Below, in pieces: positions 17,521-27,176 of a stretch of 64,000 nt of DNA; positions within the stretch are counted from its first letter, which is position 1; each line of letters opens with the position of its first letter. The DNA is taken from contig NZ_JABFDM010000001.1 in assembly GCF_013178945.1 (NCBI RefSeq), forward strand, positions 496,001 through 560,000, read 5' to 3'. The DNA comes from Bradyrhizobium aeschynomenes. Its GTDB lineage: Bacteria > Pseudomonadota > Alphaproteobacteria > Rhizobiales > Xanthobacteraceae. The notes under the pieces were generated by a model. That model was not told where the DNA came from. It was given only the letters and a program-made list of their open reading frames with translations, and did not search any database. The translations under genes and the position numbers were made by a program.

Positions 17521-20500
17521 GTGCAGACGACCCTGCTCGGTTTGGCGATTGCCTTCATCCTTGCGCTCCTTGCTGCGCTGATCGGCCCGTACTTCGTCGA
17601 CTGGAACCAGTTCCGGCCGCAGTTCGAGGCCGAGGCGGGCAAGATCATTGGCGTGCCCGTGCGGGTCGCCGGTGCGCTGGACGCACGGCTGTTGCCGACG
17701 CCGACCCTGCGGCTGCGCCAGGTCACCTTCGGCGGCGCCAACCATCTGGGCAAGCTGCGCGCCGACAAGCTCGATGTCGAATTCAGCCTCGGCGACCTCA
17801 TGCGCGGCGAGTGGCGGGCGAACGAGCTGACCATCGGCGGCATGGCCGCCGATCTCGGCCTCGACGCCAAGGGCCAGCTCGATCTTCCGGCCGCCTCGGG
17901 CCGGTTTAATCTCGCCGCGCTCGCGATCGACCGCTTCAACCTGACCGGCCGCGTCGCTCTGCATGACGCGACCAGCCGCTCGACGCTGGAGCTCACCGAT
18001 ATCGTCTTCTCCGGCGACGTCCGCTCGCTCGCCGGCTCGCTGCGCGGCGACGGCGCGGTGTCGATCCGCGGCGGCCGCTATCCATTCCGGGTGTCGTCGA
18101 GCCAGGACAAGGATTCCAACGGCCTGCGCGTCCATCTCAACATCGATCCCGGCGAGCGCCCGGTCGTGGCCGATATCGAAGGGCTGATCAGCTTCCCGAA
18201 CCGCTCGCCCAGGTTCGAGGGCGCGCTGACCTTGTCGTCGCCGCCGAAGGAGCAGGGTGAGGGCAAGGACAAGCCGGCCAGGGATCAGGCCGCGAAAGAG
18301 CCGTCCGCCAAGCCGTCCGGAACCGCGAGCCAAGCCGTCGCCACGCCGTGGCGCATCGCCACCAAGATCGTCGGCGACCAGGCAGCGGCCAAGCTCGACC
18401 AGATCGAGGTCAGCTTCGGCCAGGAGGATCGCTCGTTGAAATTCGCCGGCAATGGCGACATCCGTTTCGGCGCCACCCCGACGCTGAAGGCATCGCTCTC
18501 CGCACGTCAGCTCGACGCGGACAAGCTTCTCGCCGGCGGTGACGAGGTCAAGGACAGGCGAGCCATCGCGCCAGCGCTGGTGCTGCCGGCGCTGCGCAAT
18601 TGGATCGCCCAGCTGCCGACCCTGCCGATGCCGGCCAACGTGCAGTTCTCGACCGAGCAGATCATGCTCTCGGGGCGTCCGGTGCAGAATTTCACCGCCG
18701 ACCTGCACAACGAGCCGACAGCCTGGAGCCTCGAGAAGGTCGATCTGCGTGCGCCGGGCTCGACACGCCTGACCTTCCGAACCATCGGCATTTCGACCGC
18801 CGTGACGGCGGGCTTCACCGGCGCGCTCGATCTCGACTCCTCGGAGCCCGATACGCTGGTGGCCTGGTTGCAGGGCCGTAGCGACGGCAGCTACCGCACC
18901 CAGCGCCCGCTGCGCCTGCGCGGCGACCTCAACGTGGCGCCGGACCGGGTCGCGATCACCAGCCTCAAGGCGGACATCGATGGCGGCTCCGTCGATGGCC
19001 GCGTTGCGCTGCTCAACCGCTCGACCGGCGCCGGCTCGCGTTTCGAGGCGGTGCTGAAAGGCGACAGGCTCGATCTCGATGCAGCCATGGCGGTGACGCG
19101 TTCGCTGGTCGGCGTCACCGGCGAGTGGCCCGCCGAGGCCAGCGTCGCGCTGGATGTCGGCCGCGCCAAGCTCAGCGGCCAGGAACTGCGTCCGCTGACG
19201 GCACGCTTCTCCTACGATCCGAAGACGATTGCGGTCGACCAGCTCAAGTTCGGCCAGAGCGGCGGCGTGACGAGCGAAGGCTCCGGCCGCTTCGATCGCG
19301 CCGACGCCACCGGGCGGCTTGCCGTGACCTCAATGGCCGGATCGCTCAAGGAGATCACGGCACTGGTGCAGCCCTTCGCGCCGCAGATCGCCGCGCGATT
19401 CGATGCGCTGGGCACGCCTGCCGGCGCGGCGCGGCTGAAGCTGACGCTGGACCTCGCCAAGGATCCCGCCAATGCCGACCGCAGCCAGGCCAAGGCTGTG
19501 CTCGATCTCGATGCGCCGCAGCTGAAGGGCTCGGCCACGTTGACGGCCAAGCCGTCGGCAGCCGCGCTGCGCAGCTTCGAGGTCGACGCCATCGACCGCA
19601 CCGAGCTCGGCATCGAGAGCAGGGTCTCTGCCGAGCAGGGCAATGTCGTGCTGGCGCTGCTCGGCCTGGATCGCGTTGCAGCCGTTGGCAATGGTCCCGC
19701 CGAGTTTCAATCCAGCGTGGCCGGCAGCTGGCGGACGCCGCTGCGGGTGACGGCCAAGCTCTCCGGTGCGGGACTCGATGGCGATGCGCAGGGCACTGTC
19801 GATCCCTGGGGCGATGCCACCAAGGCCAATGTCAATCTCCGCCTGCGTGCCGCCAATCTGGCTCCGCTGCTTGGACTGAAGCCGCAGGATACGGCCGCGC
19901 AGAACATCCGCCTGTTCGGGCGGCTTGGACTCTCCGGCAGCCGGGCGACGCTCGACGATATCGACAGCACGGTCGGCGGCTCGCGGGTGCGCGGCCGGGT
20001 GGCGGTGAATCTCGACGACGACAAGCAGATCGAAGGCGAGCTCGGGCTGGACGCGCTCGATGTTCCCCAGGTCTTTTCGGTGCTGATCGGCGCGGCCGGG
20101 CGCGAGCAGGCTGAGCCGCTGGGAGCCGGCCTCTCGAAAGGGTGGCGCGGCCGCGTCTCGTTCCAGTCGCTGAGTGGCGCGGTCATGAGTGGGATCGATC
20201 TGCGTCCGCTCGGCGGCGCGATCAAGAGCGACGGCCAGTCGCTCACCATCGAGAACCTCAAGGGCAAGCTCGGCGGCGGCGAACTGACGGCGACCGTCGA
20301 GGCGCGGCCGAATGCCAACGGCCTCGTCCTGAACGGCCGTGTCGAACTCGCCGGCGTTGATGGCGGCGCACTGCGCTATCGCAGCCTCAAGATGCCGGCG
20401 GGCAAGGTTTCAGCGCAGATGACGCTTGCCGCCGAAGGGCGCAGCGTACAGGGGCTGGTGAACGCGCTCTCGGGCAATGGCACCGTGACGCTGGACAATG

Positions 20501-21288
20501 CGTCGATTCCGAATCTCGATCCGCGCGTGTTCGACGTCGCCTTGCGCGCGGCCGACGCCGGACAGGTAAGCGATGACGGCAAGCTTCGGCAGGTGGTCGA
20601 GCCGGTGCTGACATCCGGCAGCCTGCCGGTCGCATCGGCGCAGATCCCCTTCATCATTCGCGATGGCCGCGTGCGTGTCGGCGCCACGACGCTGGAAGCA
20701 CAGGGCGCGCGCGCGATCGTCTCGGGAGGCTTCGACATTCCAGCCGACCAGGCCGACATTCGCGCCAGCCTGAGCTCGAACACTGTCGGCAACGCTAACA
20801 GCCGCCCGGAGCTGCAGTTGTTCGTGGTCGGCACGCCCGACGCGCTGACGCGGGCCGTTGACGTGACGTCGCTGTCGTCCTGGCTTGCGGTCCGCGCCAT
20901 CGATCGCGAGACGCGACGCCTCGATGCGATCGCGCGCGGCGAGGTGCCGCCGGCCTATCCGTCGTCGACGGCGTCGCTGCCGGGCGGTCCCGATGCCAAT
21001 GCGGCCGTGCCCGGCACAGCTGACGTGCCGCTGCCCGGGCGTGATCCGCGCCGCGATCCGCGCGCCAAGCTCGGTGGTCCGCGTGCGGCCGTGCCGCCGC
21101 TCAATGCGCCGCTGTCGGCTCCCGCCGCTGCGCCGCCGCCACCGGCTGCGCCGGTGGCGGCGAGCCAGCCACAGGTCGCGCCCTTGCCGCCGCCGGTCGA
21201 AATCAAGCCTGCGCCGGGCGCGCTGCCGCCGCGCCCACGGCCCGTGCCCCGTCCCCCGGTCGTGCTGACGCCGCCGGGCAGCCCATGA
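17521..21288 (+). CDS. AsmA family protein
   Basis: A 1255-residue envelope protein of the AsmA family. It has one N-terminal membrane helix (LLGLAIAFILALLAALIGPYFVDW), directly followed by the AsmA start motif (FEAEAGKIIGVPVRVAGALDARLLPTPTLRLRQV). A very long periplasmic beta-rich region ends in the conserved block with GNGTVTLDNASIPNLD. The last ~120 residues are Pro/Ala-rich and probably disordered. AsmA-like proteins are thought to bridge inner and outer membranes and move phospholipid. A second low-complexity Lys/Glu/Pro stretch (about residues 240-275) interrupts the domain. The GTG at 17521 has GAGGGAGA upstream. The next LysR gene begins 31 bp after the stop. Confidence 0.88.
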   Translation: MQTTLLGLAIAFILALLAALIGPYFVDWNQFRPQFEAEAGKIIGVPVRVAGALDARLLPTPTLRLRQVTFGGANHLGKLRADKLDVEFSLGDLMRGEWRANELTIGGMAADLGLDAKGQLDLPAASGRFNLAALAIDRFNLTGRVALHDATSRSTLELTDIVFSGDVRSLAGSLRGDGAVSIRGGRYPFRVSSSQDKDSNGLRVHLNIDPGERPVVADIEGLISFPNRSPRFEGALTLSSPPKEQGEGKDKPARDQAAKEPSAKPSGTASQAVATPWRIATKIVGDQAAAKLDQIEVSFGQEDRSLKFAGNGDIRFGATPTLKASLSARQLDADKLLAGGDEVKDRRAIAPALVLPALRNWIAQLPTLPMPANVQFSTEQIMLSGRPVQNFTADLHNEPTAWSLEKVDLRAPGSTRLTFRTIGISTAVTAGFTGALDLDSSEPDTLVAWLQGRSDGSYRTQRPLRLRGDLNVAPDRVAITSLKADIDGGSVDGRVALLNRSTGAGSRFEAVLKGDRLDLDAAMAVTRSLVGVTGEWPAEASVALDVGRAKLSGQELRPLTARFSYDPKTIAVDQLKFGQSGGVTSEGSGRFDRADATGRLAVTSMAGSLKEITALVQPFAPQIAARFDALGTPAGAARLKLTLDLAKDPANADRSQAKAVLDLDAPQLKGSATLTAKPSAAALRSFEVDAIDRTELGIESRVSAEQGNVVLALLGLDRVAAVGNGPAEFQSSVAGSWRTPLRVTAKLSGAGLDGDAQGTVDPWGDATKANVNLRLRAANLAPLLGLKPQDTAAQNIRLFGRLGLSGSRATLDDIDSTVGGSRVRGRVAVNLDDDKQIEGELGLDALDVPQVFSVLIGAAGREQAEPLGAGLSKGWRGRVSFQSLSGAVMSGIDLRPLGGAIKSDGQSLTIENLKGKLGGGELTATVEARPNANGLVLNGRVELAGVDGGALRYRSLKMPAGKVSAQMTLAAEGRSVQGLVNALSGNGTVTLDNASIPNLDPRVFDVALRAADAGQVSDDGKLRQVVEPVLTSGSLPVASAQIPFIIRDGRVRVGATTLEAQGARAIVSGGFDIPADQADIRASLSSNTVGNANSRPELQLFVVGTPDALTRAVDVTSLSSWLAVRAIDRETRRLDAIARGEVPPAYPSSTASLPGGPDANAAVPGTADVPLPGRDPRRDPRAKLGGPRAAVPPLNAPLSAPAAAPPPPAAPVAASQPQVAPLPPPVEIKPAPGALPPRPRPVPRPPVVLTPPGSP

Positions 21289-21319
21289 CGTTCGGGCGCG
21301 TCGGGGAAGGACCGCGCCG

Positions 21320-22258
21320 ATGATGACGTTGCGCCAGGTCGAGGTCATCCGCGCGGTCATGGTGACGGGCACCATCAACGGCGCGGCGCGGCTGCTGAAG
21401 GTCTCGGCGCCCGGCGTCAGCCGTCTCGTGAAGTACACCGAGCGCTCGCTCGGCATCCGCTTCTTCCAGCGCCAGAACGGCCGCTACTTCCCAACGCCTG
21501 AAGCCCAGAACATCTTCGAGCAGATCAACAGCGTCTACGAGAAGGTCGACGACCTCAGCTACATCATTTCCAACATCGGCCGCGGCGCGCTGTCGGAGTT
21601 GCGCATCGGCTCGGTGCCCAGCATTTCCCAGGTGATGGTGCCGCGCGCGATCGAGCGCGTCCGCCGCCGGTATCCCGACCTCGGCATCGACATCAACATC
21701 CTCAAGATCGAGGAGGCGATCGACTATCTGATGCTGGGCAAGGGCGAGTGCGTTGCGATGAGCTATCGTCTCGATCATTCCGCGCTCGAATTCCTGCCTC
21801 TCGCGTCGGGCGAATTGTTCTGCATCGTCCCGCCCGGCCATGAACTCGCCGGTCGCAAGCAGGTCTCGGCTGCGGAGATGACGCGCTATCCGCTGATCGG
21901 CATCGATCCGAACGACCCTTACGGCCGCATCATGGCGGAGATCTTCGCGCGCAACAAACTCAGCTACAACATCTCGATCAAGGCGCGCTTCGGCACCACT
22001 GTCTGCGCACTGGTGAAGGCAGGGCTGGGCATCGCCGTCATCGATCAGTTTACGGTGGCCCATGGCGGCTATCCCGGCATCGAGCTGATCAAGATCGCCG
22101 AGCCGACGCGCTTCGACACCTACATCGCCGTCAAGCGCGGCACGCCGCTGTCGCTCTCAGCCGAGCACTTCATCGATTGCCTGCGCGCCGAGATGCGCGC
22201 TCTGGAGCCGGGCCGCCCGCCGGCGGCGAAGTCCGTGAAGGTCGCCGGCAAAAGATAA
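21320..22258 (+). CDS. LysR family regulator beside the shikimate operon
   Basis: A 312-residue LysR-type regulator. The winged helix-turn-helix is at the N-terminus (TGTINGAARLLKVSAPGVSRLVKYTERSLG, residues ~14-43), followed by a normal effector domain. It has two adjacent ATG starts (21320 and 21323). It is transcribed in the same direction as the following dehydrogenase and ABC genes, not divergently as is usual for LysR genes. It may be read through from the AsmA gene 31 bp upstream. By position it is the candidate regulator of the shikimate/quinate operon, with an aromatic or hydroaromatic acid as co-inducer; that is inference. Confidence 0.88.
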   Translation: MMTLRQVEVIRAVMVTGTINGAARLLKVSAPGVSRLVKYTERSLGIRFFQRQNGRYFPTPEAQNIFEQINSVYEKVDDLSYIISNIGRGALSELRIGSVPSISQVMVPRAIERVRRRYPDLGIDINILKIEEAIDYLMLGKGECVAMSYRLDHSALEFLPLASGELFCIVPPGHELAGRKQVSAAEMTRYPLIGIDPNDPYGRIMAEIFARNKLSYNISIKARFGTTVCALVKAGLGIAVIDQFTVAHGGYPGIELIKIAEPTRFDTYIAVKRGTPLSLSAEHFIDCLRAEMRALEPGRPPAAKSVKVAGKR

Positions 22259-22381
22259 CATGATGTTAGGTTCGGCGGATATTTGGGTAATTGTGTTAGC
22301 GGACAGACGCGCTATCGTCCGCAGCGACATTCATCGCTCGTGCGGCGATCGCGCGAGGCGGCAGCAGAGATTGAAGCGAAC

Positions 22382-23263
22382 GTGGCTGATCTTTCCGCGC
22401 TCAAATCCCGCAAATTCCTGACCGGCTTGATCGGCGCGCCCATCGCGCATTCGGCGTCTCCCGCCATGCACGAACACGCAGCGGCGGTTCTCGGCGTGCG
22501 CTGCCACTATCAGTTGATCGAGGTTGCCGGCGCCGACCGCGCGGGACTGGCGTCGCTGCTCGAGGGCGTGCGCCGGCTCGGCTTTGCCGGCGTCAACGTG
22601 ACCTATCCCTACAAGGAAGCCGTGGTCGAACTGCTCGACGAGCTCGCGCCGAAGGCGGCGGCGATGGGGGCCGTCAATACCGTCGTCGTCCGCGACGGCC
22701 GGCTGATCGGCCACAACACCGATACAACCGGCTTCGAGCGCGCTGTCGCGCCGTTCGTCGGCCAGAGCGGACGCGGCGTCGTCGCACTGATCGGGGCGGG
22801 TGGTGTCGGCAAGGCGATCGCCTTCGCACTTGCGAACCTGAACGTTGCTGGCTTGCGGATTTTCGACACCGAGCGGGTGCGTACCGAGAGGCTGGCGAGT
22901 CTGCTGCCGGCCGGTACGAAGGTGACGGTTGTCGACAGCGTTGATGAGGCCTTGCAGGGTGCGGTCGGCGTCGTCAACGGCACGCCGATCGGGATGCTGC
23001 CGAACCGCGGTACGCCGGTGCCGGAGCATCTGCTGCGCGCCGACCTCTGGGTCGCCGACGCCGTCTATTCGCCGTTGTGGACGCCGCTTCTCAAAGCCGC
23101 CAGGGCGAGGGGCGCTCAGGTTCTGCTCGGGCGCGAGCTCGCGATCTACCAGGCCGCCGACGCGTTCGAGCTGTTCACCGGGCTGTCCCCCTCGACCGAG
23201 GCGATGGGTGCGGCGTTCGACAATCACATGGTGGAGAGATATCCGGCGGTTGACGCCGCCTGA
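22382..23263 (+). CDS. Shikimate dehydrogenase family protein (likely catabolic)
   Basis: A 293-residue protein of the shikimate/quinate dehydrogenase family, which interconverts 3-dehydroshikimate and shikimate (or dehydroquinate and quinate). The substrate motif GAPIAHSASPAMHEHAA (SxS type), the catalytic Lys in NVTYPYKEAVVELLDE, NTDTTGF and the nucleotide-binding GAGGVGKAIAFALA are all present. The GTG at 22382 lacks a strong ribosome site; the frame stays open to 22283, so the start is uncertain. Its place at the head of an ABC uptake operon ending in a dehydroshikimate dehydratase argues for a catabolic enzyme oxidising imported shikimate or quinate, not for the biosynthetic AroE. Confidence 0.85.
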   Translation: MADLSALKSRKFLTGLIGAPIAHSASPAMHEHAAAVLGVRCHYQLIEVAGADRAGLASLLEGVRRLGFAGVNVTYPYKEAVVELLDELAPKAAAMGAVNTVVVRDGRLIGHNTDTTGFERAVAPFVGQSGRGVVALIGAGGVGKAIAFALANLNVAGLRIFDTERVRTERLASLLPAGTKVTVVDSVDEALQGAVGVVNGTPIGMLPNRGTPVPEHLLRADLWVADAVYSPLWTPLLKAARARGAQVLLGRELAIYQAADAFELFTGLSPSTEAMGAAFDNHMVERYPAVDAA

Positions 23264-23303
23264 GCCGACGGCCAATACGCGTCGGAACATCAGTTCAAGC
23301 AAG

Positions 23304-23321
23304 AAACGCAAACAAGCGTTT
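23304..23321. promoter_or_regulatory. AAACGC-N6-GCGTTT palindrome before the ABC genes
   Basis: A perfect 6-bp inverted repeat with a 6-bp spacer lies 20 bp before the start of the binding-protein gene. It could be an operator or part of an mRNA leader; no protein is assigned to it. Confidence 0.4.
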
Positions 23322-23341
23322 AAGACAGAGGAGGAAACAAC

Positions 23342-24481
23342 GTGAGATCGATCGTCCTGGCCGGCCTGTGCTCGGCCGTGCTGCTGTCCGGAGCCGCCTA
23401 CGCGCAATCCGGCGCCCCCATCAAAATCGCCAATGTCGCCGAGCTCTCGGGCGGCGGCGCCACCGTCGGCAACAATTGGAAGAACGGCATCGACCTCGCC
23501 GTCGAGGAGATCAACGCCAAGGGCGGCATTCTCGGCCGCAAGATCGAGGTCAGCCACGCCGACTCCCAGTCCAACCCCGGCGTCGCGCGTGCCCAGGTAC
23601 AGAAGGCGCTCGACGGCGAGCCCTACGTGCTGCTCGGGCCGGGCTATTCCGGTTCGGTCAAGGTGACGGCGCCGCTGGCGGCCGAGGCCGGCATCACCCA
23701 GATCATGGGCGGCGAGGCCGCTGAGCTGACGCAGGCCGGCAACAAGTTCTTGTTCCGCACCTCGTTCGGCCAGCAGTCCTCGATGCCGAAGGTCGCCAAG
23801 TATATCAATGACGAGCTGAAGGCGAAGTCGGTCGCGGTGGTCTGGGTCAACAACGACTTCGGCCGCGGCGGACGCGACGTCATCACCAAGGAGTTCAACC
23901 GCCTCGGCATCAAGGTCGCAGCGGACCTGTCGACCGAAGCCGGCCAGGCGGACTTCGCCGCCGACGTCAGCAAGATCAAGGCGGCGGCACCCGACGCGGT
24001 CTTCATCTACGTCAACGAGGAAGAGAGCGCGCGCATCCTGAAGGAGATCAAGCGCCAGGGCGTGACCGCGCCGCTGATCGGCGAGACCACGCTGGTCGGC
24101 CAGAAGGTGATCGAGCTCGCCGGCGATGCCGCCAACGGCGCCCGCGGCCATGTCGGCCTCACCACCGACGCGCCGGTGGAAGCCGTCAAGGCGTTCCGCG
24201 ACCGCTTCGTCAAGAAGTACAACTACGTGCCCGACCACAACGGTCTCAAGGGCTATCTAGCGATCTACATGGTCAAGGCCACGACCGAGAAGATGGGCAA
24301 GGTCGACTCCAAGGCCTTCGCGGACACGCTTCACGGTCTGACCATCAAGACCTCGACCGAGCCGAACATCCTGATGGACGTCACCTTCGACCAGAACGGC
24401 GACATCGACCGCCAGGGCTTCCTGGTCGAGGTGGTCGAAGGCAAGCAGGTCGTTAAGCAGGTGCTGCCGAAGCTCAACTAA
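23342..24481 (+). CDS. ABC transporter periplasmic binding protein, branched-chain amino acid type
   Basis: A 379-residue periplasmic binding protein of the LivJ/LivK (HAAT) family. It starts at GTG 23342 behind a strong GAGGAGG site and has a signal peptide (VLAGLCSAVLLSGAAYAQS). Typical blocks follow: IKIANVAELSGGGATVGNNWKNG, YVLLGPGYSGS and AVVWVNNDFGRGG. These proteins bind amino acids but also many aromatic and hydroaromatic acids. The operon context (dehydrogenase before it, dehydroshikimate dehydratase after it) suggests shikimate, quinate or dehydroshikimate as ligand. That ligand is inference. Confidence 0.9.
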   Translation: MRSIVLAGLCSAVLLSGAAYAQSGAPIKIANVAELSGGGATVGNNWKNGIDLAVEEINAKGGILGRKIEVSHADSQSNPGVARAQVQKALDGEPYVLLGPGYSGSVKVTAPLAAEAGITQIMGGEAAELTQAGNKFLFRTSFGQQSSMPKVAKYINDELKAKSVAVVWVNNDFGRGGRDVITKEFNRLGIKVAADLSTEAGQADFAADVSKIKAAAPDAVFIYVNEEESARILKEIKRQGVTAPLIGETTLVGQKVIELAGDAANGARGHVGLTTDAPVEAVKAFRDRFVKKYNYVPDHNGLKGYLAIYMVKATTEKMGKVDSKAFADTLHGLTIKTSTEPNILMDVTFDQNGDIDRQGFLVEVVEGKQVVKQVLPKLN

Positions 24482-24555
24482 CGGGACCGGTCGATCGGCG
24501 GCGCTGGAGGGGTGATGTCCGGTGCCGCCGTCGCCCAAGGGCTCACGGGGAAACC

Positions 24556-25431
24556 ATGTCCAATCTGCTCGACCTGATCGTGGCGGGTCTCGCCACCGGC
24601 GCCATCTACGCGCTCGTTGCCGTCGGCTTCACCTTGTTGTGGCAGACCTCGCAGACCATCAACTTCGCCCAGGGCGAGTTCGTGATGCTGCCGGCCTTCC
24701 TTATGCTTGCAGTGATGCATCTCGGCGCGCCGTTCTGGCTCGCGGTCCTCGTTGGCGTGCTGCTGTCGGCGCTGCTGCTCGGCCTCGCCTTCAAGATGCT
24801 GCTGGTCGATCCGATGTTGCGGCATGGCGTGTTGCCGCTGGCGATCGCCACCATGGCGCTGGCGATCGGCATCAAGGAGGCCGTGAAGCAGTTCTTCAGC
24901 GCCGAGGCCTCGCCGTTTCCATCGATCGTTCCCGCCGGCGATATCAGTGTTCTCGGCCGTGCGATCTCGCTGCAGAGCCTCGGCGTGCTCGCCGTCGCGA
25001 TCCTGGCCGTCGTGGGCCTGACCATGCTGCTCAACCGCACCTCGCTCGGCCACCAGATGCAGGCGGCGGCGCAGAACCCGACGGTGGCGCGGATCATCGG
25101 CGTACCCGTCGAGCGCATGATCCTGCTGACCTTCTTGATCAACGCCGTGCTGGTGGCGCTGGCCTCGCTGCTGATCACGCCGATCTATCTCGCCAAATTC
25201 TCCAGCGGCGAGGTGCTGGGGCAGGCGGCCTTCATCGCCGCCATCGTGGGCGGTTTCAACCAGGTGCGCGGCGCCATCGCCGGCGGCCTCCTGATCGGCG
25301 TCGTCGACAACCTCGCCGCAGCCTATATCTCCACTCAGTATCGCGCCGCCGTGCCGATGCTGCTGTTGATCCTGATGATCCTGTTCCGGCCGCAGGGCCT
25401 GCTCGGTCGAGCCGAGGAGCGCACGGTATGA
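24556..25431 (+). CDS. ABC transporter permease, LivH type
   Basis: A 291-residue inner-membrane permease of the LivH family. It has about eight hydrophobic segments, the conserved start LIVAGLATGAIYALVAVGFTLLW with INFAQGEFVML, and the coupling motif region AAAQNPTVARIIGVPVERM. The stop codon overlaps the start of the next permease gene (ATGA), a sign of tight co-translation. It should form a heterodimer with the LivM-type protein to import the ligand of the operon's binding protein. Confidence 0.93.
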   Translation: MSNLLDLIVAGLATGAIYALVAVGFTLLWQTSQTINFAQGEFVMLPAFLMLAVMHLGAPFWLAVLVGVLLSALLLGLAFKMLLVDPMLRHGVLPLAIATMALAIGIKEAVKQFFSAEASPFPSIVPAGDISVLGRAISLQSLGVLAVAILAVVGLTMLLNRTSLGHQMQAAAQNPTVARIIGVPVERMILLTFLINAVLVALASLLITPIYLAKFSSGEVLGQAAFIAAIVGGFNQVRGAIAGGLLIGVVDNLAAAYISTQYRAAVPMLLLILMILFRPQGLLGRAEERTV

Positions 25432-26426
25432 GCAAGCACAACCGACTGCTTCTCGTTGCGCTGTCGATCATCGTCGTCGCCGGCCTGATCATCATCCCGA
25501 TGAACTTCAACCGCTACGGCCTCTATATCCTGAGCCAGTGGGCGGTGATGACCATCGCCGCCATGGGCCTGAACCTGACGCTCGGCTATGCCGGGCAGGT
25601 GTCGCTGGCGCAGGGCGCTTTCGTCGGCATCGGGGCCTATGGCGCGGCGATCCTGACCACCCATGGCTGGCCGCTGATCGCGGCGCTCGGGCTCGTGATC
25701 GTGATCTGCTTCGTCGTCGGCTGGCTGCTCGGCTATCCGGCGCTGCGGGTGCAGCATCACTATCTCGCTTTCGTCACGCTGGCGTTCTCGACCCTGATGT
25801 TCCTTGTGTTCCGCAACGAGAGCTGGCTGACCAACGGCATCTACGGCATCAGCAACATTCCGCGTCCCGAGGTCTTCGGCTTTCCCACCCGCAAGCCGCT
25901 GCCATTTTACTATCTCTGCATCGGATCGCTCGGCCTCGTGACGCTCGCGATGTGGTGGCTGATCCGCTCGCCGTGGGGCCGCGCCTTCATGGCGCTGCGC
26001 GAGAATCCGATCCGGGCGCAATCGCTCGGCATCGACACCCGCCGCTACACCTTGATGGCGTTTGCGATCGGCTCCGTGCTCGGCGGCATTGCCGGCGTGC
26101 TCTATGCGCCGCTGACGCAATATGTCGACCCCGTGCCATTCAACCTGCAGCTCTCGCTCGATCTCCTGATGATGGTGATCGTCGGCGGCTCTGGCTTCAT
26201 GTTGGGTCCGTTCCTCGGCGCGATGATTGCCGTGCTGCTGCCGGAATGGCTCCGGTTTGCCGAAGGCTATTATTTGATGCTCTATGCGGCCGCCGTGATC
26301 GTGCTGCTGATCTATTCGCCCTCCGGCATTCTCGGCATCCTCGATCGCTATCTCAGCTCAAGGCGGACCCAGGCCGCGTCCGCGCTGCGCGCCGCCGCTC
26401 AGTCCAAGCTGGAGGCCGCGCAATGA
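25428..26426 (+). CDS. ABC transporter permease, LivM type
   Basis: A 332-residue inner-membrane permease of the LivM family. Typical features are the N-terminal hydrophobic segments, AAMGLNLTLGYAGQVSLAQGAFVGIGAYGAA and the loop MALRENPIRAQSLGIDTRRYTLMAFAIG. A charged, Ala-rich C-terminal tail is cytoplasmic. It overlaps the LivH-type gene before it and the ATPase gene after it by ATGA junctions, so the three are one translational unit. It partners the LivH-type subunit. Confidence 0.93.
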   Translation: MSKHNRLLLVALSIIVVAGLIIIPMNFNRYGLYILSQWAVMTIAAMGLNLTLGYAGQVSLAQGAFVGIGAYGAAILTTHGWPLIAALGLVIVICFVVGWLLGYPALRVQHHYLAFVTLAFSTLMFLVFRNESWLTNGIYGISNIPRPEVFGFPTRKPLPFYYLCIGSLGLVTLAMWWLIRSPWGRAFMALRENPIRAQSLGIDTRRYTLMAFAIGSVLGGIAGVLYAPLTQYVDPVPFNLQLSLDLLMMVIVGGSGFMLGPFLGAMIAVLLPEWLRFAEGYYLMLYAAAVIVLLIYSPSGILGILDRYLSSRRTQAASALRAAAQSKLEAAQ

Positions 26427-27166
26427 CCGCAGTCCTCGACGTTCGCGACGTCAAGAAGAGCTTCGGCGGCATCACTGCCGTGAACGGCGTCAGCTTCGAT
26501 GTGCAGGAGGGCGAGATTCTCGGCCTGATCGGGCCCAATGGCTGCGGCAAGTCGACCTTGTTCAATTGCATTCTCGGACAGTTGGTCCCGAGCGCGGGTG
26601 AGGTCAGGGTCGATGGCAAGCTCGTCACCGGGCAGCGGCCGTCGGAGCTCAATCGTCTCGGTGTCAGCCGGACCTTTCAGCTGCTGCAGGTGTTCCCGAA
26701 ACTTTCGGTGCGCGACAATCTGATCCTCGCCGGGCAGGAGCATCGCGGTAGCATGCTGTCGCGCCTGCTCGGGCCGTCGGACGCCGGTCTCACCACCACT
26801 GCCGATCAGATGATCGGCTTCTTCAAGCTGGAGCATCTCGCCAACGAGCCGGCCGGCGGCCTGTCGTACGGCCAGCAGAAGCTGCTCGATGCCGCCATGG
26901 CCTTCATGGGCGGTCCGCGCCTCGTGCTGCTTGACGAGCCCGCGGGCGGCGTCAACCCGACCATGCTCGGCGATCTCAAGGAGCGGCTGATCGCGATCAA
27001 TCGTGAGCGCCGCGCCACCTTCGTCGTCATCGAGCACAATATGGAGTTCGTGATGTCGCTGTGCTCGCGGGTGATGGTGATGGCGGAAGGCAAGGTGCTG
27101 GCGATCGGCAAGCCCGACGAGATCAGGGCCAATCCGGCCGTGATCGAAGCCTATCTCGGACATTGA
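26423..27166 (+). CDS. ABC transporter ATP-binding protein, LivG type
   Basis: A 247-residue ATPase of the LivG family. Walker A is GPNGCGKSTLFN (residues ~37-48), the signature is GGLSYGQQKLLDAAMA and Walker B is RLVLLDEPAGGVNP, followed by the switch His in VVIEHNMEFVM. It drives the LivH/LivM-type permease pair in this operon together with the LivF-type ATPase. Its start overlaps the previous stop and the next gene begins 10 bp after its own stop. Confidence 0.95.
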   Translation: MTAVLDVRDVKKSFGGITAVNGVSFDVQEGEILGLIGPNGCGKSTLFNCILGQLVPSAGEVRVDGKLVTGQRPSELNRLGVSRTFQLLQVFPKLSVRDNLILAGQEHRGSMLSRLLGPSDAGLTTTADQMIGFFKLEHLANEPAGGLSYGQQKLLDAAMAFMGGPRLVLLDEPAGGVNPTMLGDLKERLIAINRERRATFVVIEHNMEFVMSLCSRVMVMAEGKVLAIGKPDEIRANPAVIEAYLGH

Positions 27167-27176
27167 GGGAGCCGAC

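Noticed and set aside
22283..22381. N-terminal extension of the shikimate-dehydrogenase-family gene
   Set aside because: The extra residues have no counterpart in the family and would cover the presumed promoter region; the GTG at 22382 fits the family start better.
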